Below, one piece after another: positions 15,220 through 23,614 of a stretch of 56,223 nucleotides of DNA (positions are counted from its first letter, which is position 1; each line of letters begins with the position of its first letter). The DNA is from Candidatus Nomurabacteria bacterium (GTDB lineage Bacteria; Patescibacteriota; Minisyncoccia; Phycocordibacterales; UBA9973). The stretch is from assembly GCA_003155695.1 (NCBI GenBank), contig PMDZ01000008.1, forward strand, positions 103,362 to 159,584, written 5' to 3'. Both the position numbers and the translations under genes were made by a program. The notes under the pieces were generated by a model. It saw nothing but the letters and a program-made list of their open reading frames with translations, ran no database searches and had not been told where the DNA came from.

Positions 15220-16929
15220 TTATCTATCGGGTGGAACATTATAATAATTTATAATGAATTTGGTTAAATCCATAAATGGTGGAATTAATGTCTGTGATGC
15301 ATATTTAACTCCTTTTGGGTCTTTTAGAAAAAGAAACATCAAAAACTTCGGGTTATATGCCGGAAAGTAACCGAAGAAAGAATGCATATTACGGTCTGTA
15401 TAATATCCTTTTCCGTCTTCTCGAGCCACTTGTGCAGTTCCGGTTTTCGTGGCAATACTAATGTTGCTGATTTTATGTATGCCACCGTCATAAGACTCAA
15501 ACACATGGATTAGCATTTGGGTAACTGTATCTGTTGTCTCTTTTTTCAAGATATTTTCTTCTGTGATTGGGTAATCAATTGTCTTCGATAGACCATTATC
15601 ATATTTTATTTCTTTGACTAAATGCGGAGTGACTAATTTCCCTCCATTAGCAATAATTGAAAGTGACCTAGCTGCTTCGAGCGGTGTAAGAGCAATACCT
15701 TGGCCGAAAGATGCGTTGGCATATTCGATATTTCGTGGGCTATCAAGATTCTTTATCAGACCGGAAGTTTCATTGGGAAGATCAATCCCCGTCTTCTCTC
15801 CGATGCCATACGATTTCATGTATGAACGGAATTTATCGTGACCGAGTTTATTTTCGACGAAGACCATTCCGGTATTGAGAGATTGGTCGAGAACTTCCTG
15901 CATTGTTGCAACTCCACGCCCCTTTTTGTCGAAATTATATATTGTCTTTTTGTCCACAACCACAAATCCATTATTATCGGTATATGTAGTTTCCGGGGTC
16001 ACTACACCCGCATTTATCGCACCAGCCATAACCAAAGGTTTTATGACAGACCCGAATTCATAAACATTTTCAATAAGAGGATTACGGTAAACACCAACAT
16101 CGGATACACTTCCAAAATTATTCAAATCAAAATCCGGCAACCCGGCCATGGCATATATCTCACCAGTTTGTGGATTCATAATTATTCCACCGGCTTGATC
16201 ACCTTTCCATTTGTCCATCGTGGCAGATAATTCCTGCTCTAAAGTATATTGAACAACTGGTTCTATTGTCGTTATAATATCTCCCTGACTAGTATCGGAA
16301 ATTGTATTTTTTATGTTTGAAAAAACTTCGGCGAAAAAATTCACATAAGCTTCATCTTTAGGTTTGGAAAGAGTTTCATTGTAGTATCGCTCCAGTCCAT
16401 ATTGCCCCTCCAAAGAATCTCCTTTATAAGCCAAGAAACCAAGAACATGCGAAGCAAGACTTCCTCCGGGATAGAATCGCCAATTATCTTTAAAAATAGA
16501 AAGACCTTTTATATTAAAGTTTTCTATTTCGTTCACTTGCTCCTTCGTCAACTTCGTAGCGATTTCTTCATAAGGATCATCAGTCTTATCAATTTTTGCC
16601 AAAAAAGTTCCCTTGTCCATTTTCATAAATGGAGCAAGTTTTGTATAAGCATTTTCAGGATCTGCAATATCCTTCGGAACCATTGCAACTTTAAAACCGG
16701 AAGTTACAGTCCCGGCCGTCACAAGTGACCCGTCATTTTTTGAGAAAAAAATCGAGCCACGATTGAATATATCACTTGCCGGTGTTATATATTGTTTATC
16801 TGCACGGTCCGTGTATAAATTTGAATGAATAATTTGAACAAAAAAAAGTCTACCCAAAATGATGACAGCTACGAGAAAAACACAAACTATTATGAATCTT
16901 ATTCGAAAGTGGAACGATGATAATTTCAT
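15220..16929 (-). CDS. ftsI: Septal peptidoglycan transpeptidase (FtsI/PBP3-like)
   Basis: This 569-aa class B penicillin-binding protein has an N-terminal TM helix (IRFIIVCVFLVAVIILGRLFF), a dimerisation domain (about 55-220) and a transpeptidase domain with SxxK in EFGSVIKPLVMAG, SLN-type motif DQSLNTGMVFVE and KTGT in IATKTGTAQV. It cross-links septal wall on the outer face of the membrane. It starts in a TAATG overlap with ftsL, showing translational coupling, and lies 9 nt upstream of murF. Assignment to FtsI rather than PBP2 follows from operon position; another class B PBP is encoded at 20778-22472. Confidence 0.93.
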   Translation of the reverse strand: MKLSSFHFRIRFIIVCVFLVAVIILGRLFFVQIIHSNLYTDRADKQYITPASDIFNRGSIFFSKNDGSLVTAGTVTSGFKVAMVPKDIADPENAYTKLAPFMKMDKGTFLAKIDKTDDPYEEIATKLTKEQVNEIENFNIKGLSIFKDNWRFYPGGSLASHVLGFLAYKGDSLEGQYGLERYYNETLSKPKDEAYVNFFAEVFSNIKNTISDTSQGDIITTIEPVVQYTLEQELSATMDKWKGDQAGGIIMNPQTGEIYAMAGLPDFDLNNFGSVSDVGVYRNPLIENVYEFGSVIKPLVMAGAINAGVVTPETTYTDNNGFVVVDKKTIYNFDKKGRGVATMQEVLDQSLNTGMVFVENKLGHDKFRSYMKSYGIGEKTGIDLPNETSGLIKNLDSPRNIEYANASFGQGIALTPLEAARSLSIIANGGKLVTPHLVKEIKYDNGLSKTIDYPITEENILKKETTDTVTQMLIHVFESYDGGIHKISNISIATKTGTAQVAREDGKGYYTDRNMHSFFGYFPAYNPKFLMFLFLKDPKGVKYASQTLIPPFMDLTKFIINYYNVPPDR

Positions 16930-17252
16930 TAGCGAATAGCGACATGGTTAACATCACGTGAAGCAAAAATATTCTGCGAAACATCCACAAAACCTTTGGA
17001 AAGTGCATAATTTTTATCTGTTTTGTTTACATTATTCAAATAAGTTATTTCAAGCTGGTTTACTTTCGCAGTAAGTGTCTTTTCCGTAGTTTCCAGAGAC
17101 TTGCGAGCAATTATATTAAAAGTAATGGAACCTATTAAATACATATACAATGCGCATAATACCGCCGAACAGATAATCAAAACACGGAATATAACCTTCT
17201 GTGTATTCATATTTTCTCTTATATCAATTGTTATTTCTTTTGCTCTGGTCAT
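16929..17252 (-). CDS. ftsL: FtsL-like divisome protein
   Basis: This 107-aa bitopic protein has a 20-residue cytoplasmic tail, one TM helix (IFRVLIICSAVLCALYMYLI) and an extracytoplasmic coiled coil (SLETTEKTLTAKVNQLEITY). Sequence identity in FtsL is always low; the call rests on topology and on its place between rsmH and ftsI, where ftsL sits in most dcw clusters. It overlaps rsmH by ATGA and ftsI by TAATG, so the three are translationally coupled. Confidence 0.82.
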   Translation of the reverse strand: MTRAKEITIDIRENMNTQKVIFRVLIICSAVLCALYMYLIGSITFNIIARKSLETTEKTLTAKVNQLEITYLNNVNKTDKNYALSKGFVDVSQNIFASRDVNHVAIR

Positions 17253-18145
17253 ATATTTTTTTCTATTATTCTTAATTTGGAACTTCTTGAACGTGGGTTT
17301 GACTTTACTTCATCAACGCTAGGTATTATTGGCTTTTTTGTGATAATGTTTCCGAAACCTTTAAGTTTTAAATTTATGAATGCTTTCTTCACTATCCTGT
17401 CCTCTAAACTGTGAAATGATATTATGACCATTCGCCCACCAACTTTTAATCGATTGAAACCTTTCTCTATAACTTGCTCGAGATTTGAAAGCTCGCTGTT
17501 GGTCGCTATTCGCAGTGCCTGGAAAGTTCGAGTTGCCGAGTGAATTCGGAGTCCTCTATAGTTCTTCCCTACCGCTTCCTCAACAATCTTCACTAAATCA
17601 AATGTCGTTTTTATCTTTTTCTCCAATCTTCCCTCGACTATTGCTTTTGCAATTTTCCTTGAATATTTTTCTTCTCCGAAACCGTAAATGATGTCCGCCA
17701 ATGTTTCTTCACTCCAAGTATTCACAATAAGTGAGGCAGTCAGGTCATCCTTGCTTGGATTTTTCTTCATCGTCATTAGAAGTGGCTCATCTTTTTGAAA
17801 TGAGAATCCCCTACCAGCTTCTTCCAATTGAAAAGAACTAATTCCAAGGTCAAGCAAAATCTTATCTACACTTACAATTCCCAACTCATCTAATACTTTA
17901 TCCATATCTTGAAATCCAACCGTTTTAAAAATCACATCTGACTCCATTTTTCCAATTAATTTTTTTGCTCGAACAATTGCATCTTCATCCAAATCAAGAC
18001 AGATTATTCTGACACTAGGGCCAAAACGTTTAATGATTTCAAACGTATGTCCCCCACCACCAAGCGTTCCGTCTACAATCGTGTCTCCTTTTTTTATAGA
18101 AAGACCATTTATGGATTCATCTTTTAGAACCGGAATATGTGCCAT
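17249..18145 (-). CDS. rsmH: 16S rRNA m4C1402 methyltransferase
   Basis: This 298-aa protein starts MAHIPVLKDESINGL and has the SAM-binding DGTLGGGGHTFEII, LDLDEDAI, LLDLGISSFQLEEAGRGFSF and the C-terminal IISFHSLEDRIVKKAF signature of RsmH (MraW). It N4-methylates C1402 of 16S rRNA, the same nucleotide that RsmI 2'-O-methylates; both enzymes are in this window. It begins 1 nt after the mraZ stop. Length is slightly under the usual 310. Confidence 0.96.
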   Translation of the reverse strand: MAHIPVLKDESINGLSIKKGDTIVDGTLGGGGHTFEIIKRFGPSVRIICLDLDEDAIVRAKKLIGKMESDVIFKTVGFQDMDKVLDELGIVSVDKILLDLGISSFQLEEAGRGFSFQKDEPLLMTMKKNPSKDDLTASLIVNTWSEETLADIIYGFGEEKYSRKIAKAIVEGRLEKKIKTTFDLVKIVEEAVGKNYRGLRIHSATRTFQALRIATNSELSNLEQVIEKGFNRLKVGGRMVIISFHSLEDRIVKKAFINLKLKGFGNIITKKPIIPSVDEVKSNPRSRSSKLRIIEKNI

Positions 18146-18146
18146 A

Positions 18147-18581
18147 TTAAAGAACTCCTATCTGCCCCAATTTATCCGCCAGGGCGTCTGCCTGTTTTTC
18201 AACAACTTGCTTGTAATCATTCCAAGCTTTCTCATTCCAGATTTCCGCGCGGTTCTGCACTCCAATAACCACTACTTTATTTGTGAGACCTGAACGAATT
18301 TTTAAATTTTCCGGGATTAATATTCGACCGTTGCTGTCAACATCGGCGATGACAGCTTGACCAAACATAAATCTCGAGAAACTTCTATTGTCGGAAGCAA
18401 GCATTGATGAATCGGATAATTTATCGGATACTTTTTGCCACTCCTTGGTGGTAAAAATTGAAAGACAATTATCTAATCCCGGAGCAACGACAACACTCTT
18501 GCCCATCTCCTTTCGGAATTTTACGGGTAATGACATTCTGTTTTTATCATCCAATGTGTGTGTATATTCTCCGATTAACAT
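18147..18581 (-). CDS. mraZ: MraZ transcriptional regulator
   Basis: This 144-aa protein has two SpoVT/AbrB-like swapped-hairpin repeats: MLIGEYTHTLDDKNRMSLPV with KFRKEMG, and AVIADVDSNGRILIPENLKI. MraZ binds direct TGGGN repeats before its own operon and represses or activates dcw expression. Matching repeats are present at 18624-18690. It leads mraZ-rsmH-ftsL-ftsI-murF, the compact dcw cluster of this genome; mraY, ftsW, murG and ftsZ are not in the window. Confidence 0.95.
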   Translation of the reverse strand: MLIGEYTHTLDDKNRMSLPVKFRKEMGKSVVVAPGLDNCLSIFTTKEWQKVSDKLSDSSMLASDNRSFSRFMFGQAVIADVDSNGRILIPENLKIRSGLTNKVVVIGVQNRAEIWNEKAWNDYKQVVEKQADALADKLGQIGVL

Positions 18582-18623
18582 AAAATTTTGTGAGGTAAAA
18601 TTAATTATTTGGAAATGTTTTAG

Positions 18624-18690
18624 CCCACTTCATCCCACTTGGTTTTATTATAAACCACTTCATCCCACAATACAAACACCTTTTCCCACT
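18624..18690 (-). promoter_or_regulatory. mraZ promoter with MraZ-box array
   Basis: On the minus strand five GTGG(G/T) boxes (AGTGGGA, TGTGGGA, AGTGGTT, AGTGGGA, AGTGGGC) start at about 18685, 18664, 18654, 18634 and 18624, in steps of 10 or 20 bp, the spacing known for MraZ. They interleave with TTGTAT (18670-18675)-N17-TATAAT (18647-18652). Two boxes lie in the promoter spacer and two at the start of the leader, so binding should block initiation. Confidence 0.88.
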
Positions 18691-18695
18691 CTAAC

Positions 18696-18704
18696 TGTGG
18701 ATAA
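18696..18704 (-). promoter_or_regulatory. Consensus DnaA box upstream of the mraZ promoter
   Basis: TTATCCACA on the minus strand matches the E. coli DnaA consensus at all nine positions. It lies 21 nt upstream of the mraZ -35 and next to the first MraZ box. No other perfect copy was noticed in the window, so it is not an origin by itself. Confidence 0.55.
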
Positions 18705-18713
18705 CTATCGAAG

Positions 18714-18739
18714 AAAAAACCCATATTTTACAATGGGTT
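18714..18739 (-). terminator. lysS terminator
   Basis: AACCCAT/ATGGGTT (7 bp) with an 8-nt loop, followed by TTTTTTC on the minus strand. It separates greA-lysS from the mraZ operon. Confidence 0.8.
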
Positions 18740-18757
18740 GTTAGTATTCTTTATTTT

Positions 18758-20245
18758 TTATTCTCTTGGATGCATTATTGGGAAGAAGATTACGTCGCGC
18801 AGATTTTTTTGTTCGGTTAGAATCGCTACTAGTCTATCGATGCCCATACCAAAACCAGTCATTGGTGGCATACCATGTTCCATGGCTGTCAGGAACTCTT
18901 CGTCTATTTGCATGGCTTCTTCGTCGCCACCTTCTTTTGCATTTGATTGGGCGACCAAAAGTTCTCGTTGTTTTACTGGATTCACAAGCTCGGCATATTG
19001 GTTGGTAATTTCCGAACCGGCAATGACAAGCTGAGCAACCGAAGCCGTGCCATCATCATTCTGTTGAGCCAGCGGTTTCAAGTCTCCCGGGAAATCCGTA
19101 ACAAAAGTCGGATTGATAATTTTGAGACGCGAAGATTTCTTATAGATATGGTCAAGCAAATTACCTCGCCCAACTTTCTCGGCTTCCTCTTTTTTCATCC
19201 CCAATTTAACTGCTTCTTTGCGCGCCTCTTCCAGTGTAATAGTGGCAATATCAATTCCAGCATTTTCCTTCATCAAATCAGTAAATCGAACCCGCGACCA
19301 TTTGCCTTCGAAATTTACTTCGACACTATTGCCATCTTTATCGTAAACGGTGAAAATATTTTTCCCAATAACATTTGCCGCAATTGATTTTATCAATTCT
19401 TCCGTCCACTCTATATTTGTCTCTAATGTCTGATAAGCGGCATACCATTCAATCATAGTGAACTCTTGAGCGTGGGTCGGGTCGGAACCTTCATTACGGA
19501 AACATTTACCGATTTCATAAACCCTTTCGTATCCGCCAACCATTAACTTTTTGTGGTCCAATTCCAAAGCGATGCGGAGAACCATATCCATATCATAATC
19601 GTTGTGATGAGTCTCGAAAACTTTCGCCATTGCTCCACCTGCTTGATTCTGTAGAATCGGCGTTTCAATTTCAAGGAAATCTTTTTTATTGAAAAATTCC
19701 CGAATATCACTGATGATTTTTGACCTTGTGATAAAGCGGTTATAAACTTCCTTATCCAAGAGAATATCGAGGTAACGTTTGCGGTATGTCTCTTCCACAT
19801 CTTGCAGACCGTGCCATTTGTCGGGAAGTGGCAAGAGAGCTTTGGTTGTCATACACCAATCTTTTATTAAAATGCTTTGCTCTCCTCTTTGAGTAGTGAA
19901 AAGCGAACCAGTGACGGAAATAAAGTCACCATTGTCCACTGTCGAGACAAATAAATTAAATAATTCTTCTTTCAGCTCATCTTTTTTCAAAACTGCCTGG
20001 AATCGCTCTGTCCCGGCTTGTAGTACAACAAAAAGAATCGCTCCTTGTCCGCGAACAATCATCACTCGGCCAACAGTGGAAATATAGTTCTTCTCCGAAT
20101 CTTTTTCCAACTCGGCAAATTTATTTTTAATTTCGGGAATCGTATAGTCGCAAGAAATAGACGGAGGATACGGATTCATCCCCGCTTCTTTTAGCAATTT
20201 TATCTTCTTGATTCGCGCATCGCGCAATTCTTCTATTGAGGCCAT
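18758..20245 (-). CDS. lysS: Lysyl-tRNA synthetase, class II
   Basis: From ATG 20245 (MASIEELRDARIKKIKLLKE) the product is about 495 aa. It has an OB-fold anticodon-binding domain (about 50-150, TVGRVMIVRGQGAILFVVLQ) and a class II catalytic core with motif 1 (IETPILQNQAGGAMA), motif 2 (GKCFRNEGSDPTHAQEFTMIEW) and motif 3 (GFGMGIDRLVAILT). It charges tRNA-Lys. The track's TTG start lies inside greA and is rejected; the ATG lies 4 nt after the greA stop. A greA-lysS operon is common in bacteria. Confidence 0.97.
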   Translation of the reverse strand: MASIEELRDARIKKIKLLKEAGMNPYPPSISCDYTIPEIKNKFAELEKDSEKNYISTVGRVMIVRGQGAILFVVLQAGTERFQAVLKKDELKEELFNLFVSTVDNGDFISVTGSLFTTQRGEQSILIKDWCMTTKALLPLPDKWHGLQDVEETYRKRYLDILLDKEVYNRFITRSKIISDIREFFNKKDFLEIETPILQNQAGGAMAKVFETHHNDYDMDMVLRIALELDHKKLMVGGYERVYEIGKCFRNEGSDPTHAQEFTMIEWYAAYQTLETNIEWTEELIKSIAANVIGKNIFTVYDKDGNSVEVNFEGKWSRVRFTDLMKENAGIDIATITLEEARKEAVKLGMKKEEAEKVGRGNLLDHIYKKSSRLKIINPTFVTDFPGDLKPLAQQNDDGTASVAQLVIAGSEITNQYAELVNPVKQRELLVAQSNAKEGGDEEAMQIDEEFLTAMEHGMPPMTGFGMGIDRLVAILTEQKNLRDVIFFPIMHPRE

Positions 20246-20249
20246 AACC

Positions 20250-20714
20250 CTATTGTATATCAACTAGGGTGTATTTGACCAGTCCCTTGGGGGTTTTAAT
20301 GGAGACAGCGTCCCCTTTTGACTTGCCGAATAGGGCTTCGCCAAGCGGAGACTTGTTTGAAATTTTATTATTTACCATATCGGCTTCTTCGGCGCCAACA
20401 ATGCTATAAGTTACGGTGTCATTTGCATTTTCTTTTTTTACCTTGACGGTCGTTCCAATCTCAACACAGACGCTGGAATGTTTCTTGACAACCACGGCAG
20501 ATTTCAACATGTGGTCTATTTGCATTATACGGTCCTCGGTTTTACCTTGGTCTTCGCGTGCCTGATGATATTCGGCATTCTCGGAAAGATCACCCAAAGC
20601 TCGAGCAGCTTCCAAAGCTTCAAGAATTTCGCGGCGTTTTGTCACTTTCAAATAATTTAGCTCATCTTCCAAAGCTTTCTTTTTCTCTTCGGTTATATAA
20701 TTTATTTCTTCCAT
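20250..20714 (-). CDS. greA: Transcription elongation factor GreA
   Basis: This 154-aa protein has the N-terminal coiled coil (EEKKKALEDELNYLKVTKRR) with the acidic tip region ENAEYHQAREDQ that reaches the RNA polymerase active site, and a C-terminal FKBP-like domain ending KTPKGLVKYTLVDI. GreA stimulates transcript cleavage in backtracked complexes. It is followed by lysS with 4 nt between. Its promoter is TTGACT-N17-TAGTAT (20723-20751). Confidence 0.96.
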   Translation of the reverse strand: MEEINYITEEKKKALEDELNYLKVTKRREILEALEAARALGDLSENAEYHQAREDQGKTEDRIMQIDHMLKSAVVVKKHSSVCVEIGTTVKVKKENANDTVTYSIVGAEEADMVNNKISNKSPLGEALFGKSKGDAVSIKTPKGLVKYTLVDIQ

Positions 20715-20722
20715 GACTGTTT

Positions 20723-20751
20723 ATACTACCTTTTTTTCATTAAAAAGTCAA
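20723..20751 (-). promoter_or_regulatory. greA-lysS promoter
   Basis: TTGACT (20746-20751), 17 nt, TAGTAT (20723-20728). The start codon is 8 nt downstream of the -10, so the leader is at most 1-2 nt. Confidence 0.7.
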
Positions 20752-20777
20752 AGGAAATCTGTAATGAAAGACTGTAA

Positions 20778-22472
20778 CTACTGCAAATATTCTGGTGTAT
20801 AGACGCTCATATAATCAATGACATCACTCATGACACGAGTGGCGTTGCCGGAGGCAGCCTTGGGACCACGCTCCATGACAAGAGCAAAAGCATATTTAGG
20901 ATTTTCGTACGGGAAAAAACCGATAATCCAGGAGTTTGTATTCGTGTTTCCCAAACCAACCTGAGCCGTTCCGGACTTGGCGGCAACTTCGACTGATGGA
21001 AGATTAAGTGCGGTCGCTGTCCCTCCGGTCACGGCCATCCGCATCCCTTCGTGGATAACATTCATATCATTTGTATCTACAGGAACAACTTCTGGCGTCT
21101 CGAAATTTTTATCGGCAAGGGTAATGTGCGGAGTATAAATTGTTCCATTATTTGCAATACCCGCCACGGCTTTGACCATTTGAATGGGGGTCACTTGTAA
21201 ACCGTACTGACCAATGGCCGTATTATAAGTGTCACCGATTCTCCATGGTTCTCCTTTAAAAGTTATTGCTTTCCATTCCGGGGTTGGAATTGTACCGTCT
21301 TTTTCGCCACCAATATTGATACCCGTTTTTTCTCCGACACCAAACATTCTCAAATATTTATCAATATTCAAAATCCCCAAACCTTTTTGGTCCTGATATC
21401 CTCCTCCAACTTCATAAAAATAAACATCGGAAGATACAGCAATCGCTTTTCTCATATCCACATAACCAAATGTTCCGTGGTCAATAAATACGGATTTTTT
21501 ATTGGGATAATATGGATTGGGTATTGAGATTGAACCATTTGAAAATATTACTTGAAGTGGTGTTATGACACTCTCAGCCAAAGCCCCATATCCAAGAAAT
21601 GGTTTTACGATTGACCCCGGACTGTAAAGTCCCGAAACCGCACGGTTGAGAAATACTTTGCTTTTATCGGAAAAATATCCATTGATAGTTTTACTATCGT
21701 CACCTTCCGACAATACATTATCGTTATATTCGGGAAAACTTGTCATAGCGAGCAGTTCCCCAGTTTTTATATTCATAATCGCCCCAGCTCCGCCTTGAAA
21801 TCCCACATTCTTTGCCATATCGGATATTGATTCATACATCTTTTTTTGGATTCTGGCATCAATAGAAAGGTTGACGTCGGTTCCGGCTTTCGGTAGTGAT
21901 ATCATATTCTCAGATTGAATAACTCCTTTCACGTCGGTCTCGGTAATACGTTCGCCGTTAATTCCTGTCAATGTATCATTAAAGTAACTTTCAACACCAT
22001 CCTTGCCGATAAAATTATCTTGCCAATAATATCCCGAAGAATCTTTTGCCGGAGCACTCGTATAACCAAGAAGCAGTCCAAACCCGGGAGTCGCATAGTA
22101 AGACCGAATAGGTGACGATAATTTGTCAACGTCCTCATTGCCCCAGGTGTTCCAGGAAAGTAGAACTTTATTGCGGTCATAGATTAATCCCCTATCGGCA
22201 AAAATTGGCCGCTTCATTAAAGTATTATTCTCACTTTTTTGGAAATATGCATTTCCTTTAATTATTTGAAGATTAACAACTTGCCAAATTAATATAAACG
22301 AAAACCCAAGGAAAAATAAGCCAACTAAAAAAATTGTGCGTTTGGGAATTGCTTTCTCTAACCTGCCTTCAAATTGTTGAGTATTGAAGTTCGGTAAATT
22401 TTTGGAATCAAGAAAAATTTCATCCGGGTCGATATTTTTTTTTATTTTTTTGTGATTGATGCGAAATCTCAT
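20778..22472 (-). CDS. mrdA: Elongation-type penicillin-binding protein 2
   Basis: This 564-aa class B PBP has a cytoplasmic tail, a TM helix (TIFLVGLFFLGFSFILIWQV), a pedestal domain with RGLIYDRNKVLLSW, and a transpeptidase domain: SxxK in YSPGSIVKPFLGYG, SxD in AVSSDVYFYEVGGG and KSGT in AAKSGTAQVG. The SSD motif (rather than SxN) and GVGEKTGINIGGE fit the PBP2/MrdA branch. It cross-links side-wall peptidoglycan. It lies 2 nt downstream of the MreD-like gene, supporting an elongasome role. Confidence 0.92.
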   Translation of the reverse strand: MRFRINHKKIKKNIDPDEIFLDSKNLPNFNTQQFEGRLEKAIPKRTIFLVGLFFLGFSFILIWQVVNLQIIKGNAYFQKSENNTLMKRPIFADRGLIYDRNKVLLSWNTWGNEDVDKLSSPIRSYYATPGFGLLLGYTSAPAKDSSGYYWQDNFIGKDGVESYFNDTLTGINGERITETDVKGVIQSENMISLPKAGTDVNLSIDARIQKKMYESISDMAKNVGFQGGAGAIMNIKTGELLAMTSFPEYNDNVLSEGDDSKTINGYFSDKSKVFLNRAVSGLYSPGSIVKPFLGYGALAESVITPLQVIFSNGSISIPNPYYPNKKSVFIDHGTFGYVDMRKAIAVSSDVYFYEVGGGYQDQKGLGILNIDKYLRMFGVGEKTGINIGGEKDGTIPTPEWKAITFKGEPWRIGDTYNTAIGQYGLQVTPIQMVKAVAGIANNGTIYTPHITLADKNFETPEVVPVDTNDMNVIHEGMRMAVTGGTATALNLPSVEVAAKSGTAQVGLGNTNTNSWIIGFFPYENPKYAFALVMERGPKAASGNATRVMSDVIDYMSVYTPEYLQ

Positions 22473-22474
22473 TT

Positions 22475-22741
22475 TTATTTTTTATATAAAATAATATTGC
22501 TACGAATAAATTGGATAATGACGTATAAGATGATAATGGCTAAAGAAAAAAATATTGGAGAAGAAATCAATCTCTCTCCGGGAATAGCAAACAGCGAATA
22601 AATAATTACGTCTGTGATGATAAATTCGTAAAAATCCTTGAAAACAAAAATACCGACAAAAGCAAGCGAGATACTGACCCACCAGGGAAAAACAAACACC
22701 GAAATGAATAATACGATATCAAAAATAATCCTCTTTGCCAT
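22475..22741 (-). CDS. MreD-like small membrane protein
   Basis: This 88-aa protein has three hydrophobic segments (about 5-30, 43-57, 60-82). Sequence is too plain for a firm family. Position immediately before a PBP2 gene is the classic place of mreD (mreBCD-mrdA), and the topology is compatible with a shortened MreD, but mreB and mreC are not here. It starts a transcription unit with a strong promoter and predicted leaderless message. Confidence 0.55.
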   Translation of the reverse strand: MAKRIIFDIVLFISVFVFPWWVSISLAFVGIFVFKDFYEFIITDVIIYSLFAIPGERLISSPIFFSLAIIILYVIIQFIRSNIILYKK

Positions 22742-22747
22742 GATAGG

Positions 22748-22776
22748 ATTATACTTTATAAAGTCTTTATTGACAA
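22748..22776 (-). promoter_or_regulatory. Promoter of the mreD-like/mrdA operon
   Basis: TTGTCA (22771-22776), 17 nt, TATAAT (22748-22753), then 6 nt and ATG at 22741. A clear example of the leaderless arrangement repeated across the window. Confidence 0.8.
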
Positions 22777-22781
22777 ATAAA

Positions 22782-23612
22782 TTATCTGTTTCGTATCATG
22801 CGATAGATGAAACGGATAATTAAAAAGACAATAAGTATTACAAGGCCGTAAAAGATTATTTTACTTCCTAAAACAAAAGCAAAAAGTGAGAACAGAAAGA
22901 GCTTGATGTAAGCAATCGGTTTTTCGGTCGCGCTTGAAAGACTAACATTTTCTTTTGGTGTTTCGGTTACTTTTTCCTTTTCGCTATTAATTTGGTCAAT
23001 TTTATTTTGTGTATCATTTTTAATAGCTGTCACCTGCGTAAAAGTTTTATCGCGAAAATCATCGACAACGCTAAAACCATTCGTGACTGAAGTGCTGACA
23101 TTTTTCGGAACGATACTGTTTATCTCGGAACTTGTTTTATCTATTTGAGTCTGTAATTCTTTATCGGGTGAGACAGTCTCGCCAGCTTGATTTTTTGCCA
23201 CAACTGAAACAAATTGCCTATCCTCGGAAGTTGTAGTTCTATTCAAAACAATTTTTTCTTTCACTCCGGAAACAGTGGCAAGCGATGAGATAATTTTTGC
23301 CGAGATAACATGATCCCCGGCCGTAATTTTCCACGGGACAAAAACATCTTTCAATTCGGATGCCAGCAAAATTACATCCCGACTTCCCAAGATGACATTC
23401 TTGTCGTAAAATTCCACTTTGGCAGAAATAGAATCTTTTTCTCCATTCCAAATTGCAGTATGAATATTTATCGTATCACCATCCACAAGTGCAGCTTTGG
23501 AATACCAAATTTGCCCGGGAATAAATCCGGAATTAACCAAAGTCTCGGCATAGACAGGAAATGCCAAAATAACGGACAATATAATCAAAAAAAATAAAAA
23601 ATATTTTTTCAT
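22782..23612 (-). CDS. Secreted CARDB-like protein with C-terminal TM anchor
   Basis: This 276-aa protein has a Sec signal peptide (MKKYFLFFLIILSVILAFPVYA), an Ig/CARDB-like beta domain (about 28-115, DGDTINIHTAIWNGEKDSIS), a Lys/Glu/Ser-rich stalk, and a C-terminal TM helix followed by a basic tail (RFIYRMIRNR). The architecture is a type I surface protein. Ligand unknown. Its start lies 2 nt after the SIMPL gene stop, so the two are cotranscribed and may act together at the envelope. Confidence 0.7.
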   Translation of the reverse strand: MKKYFLFFLIILSVILAFPVYAETLVNSGFIPGQIWYSKAALVDGDTINIHTAIWNGEKDSISAKVEFYDKNVILGSRDVILLASELKDVFVPWKITAGDHVISAKIISSLATVSGVKEKIVLNRTTTSEDRQFVSVVAKNQAGETVSPDKELQTQIDKTSSEINSIVPKNVSTSVTNGFSVVDDFRDKTFTQVTAIKNDTQNKIDQINSEKEKVTETPKENVSLSSATEKPIAYIKLFLFSLFAFVLGSKIIFYGLVILIVFLIIRFIYRMIRNR

Positions 23613-23614
23613 TA

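Noticed and set aside
18696-18704. Replication origin at the DnaA box
   Set aside because: Only one perfect box was seen, with no AT-rich unwinding region, no dnaA/dnaN gene and no box cluster. A regulatory site is the more modest reading.
20246-20263. TTG start for lysS
   Set aside because: It lies inside greA. ATG 20245 is 4 nt after the greA stop and begins a typical LysRS N-terminus.
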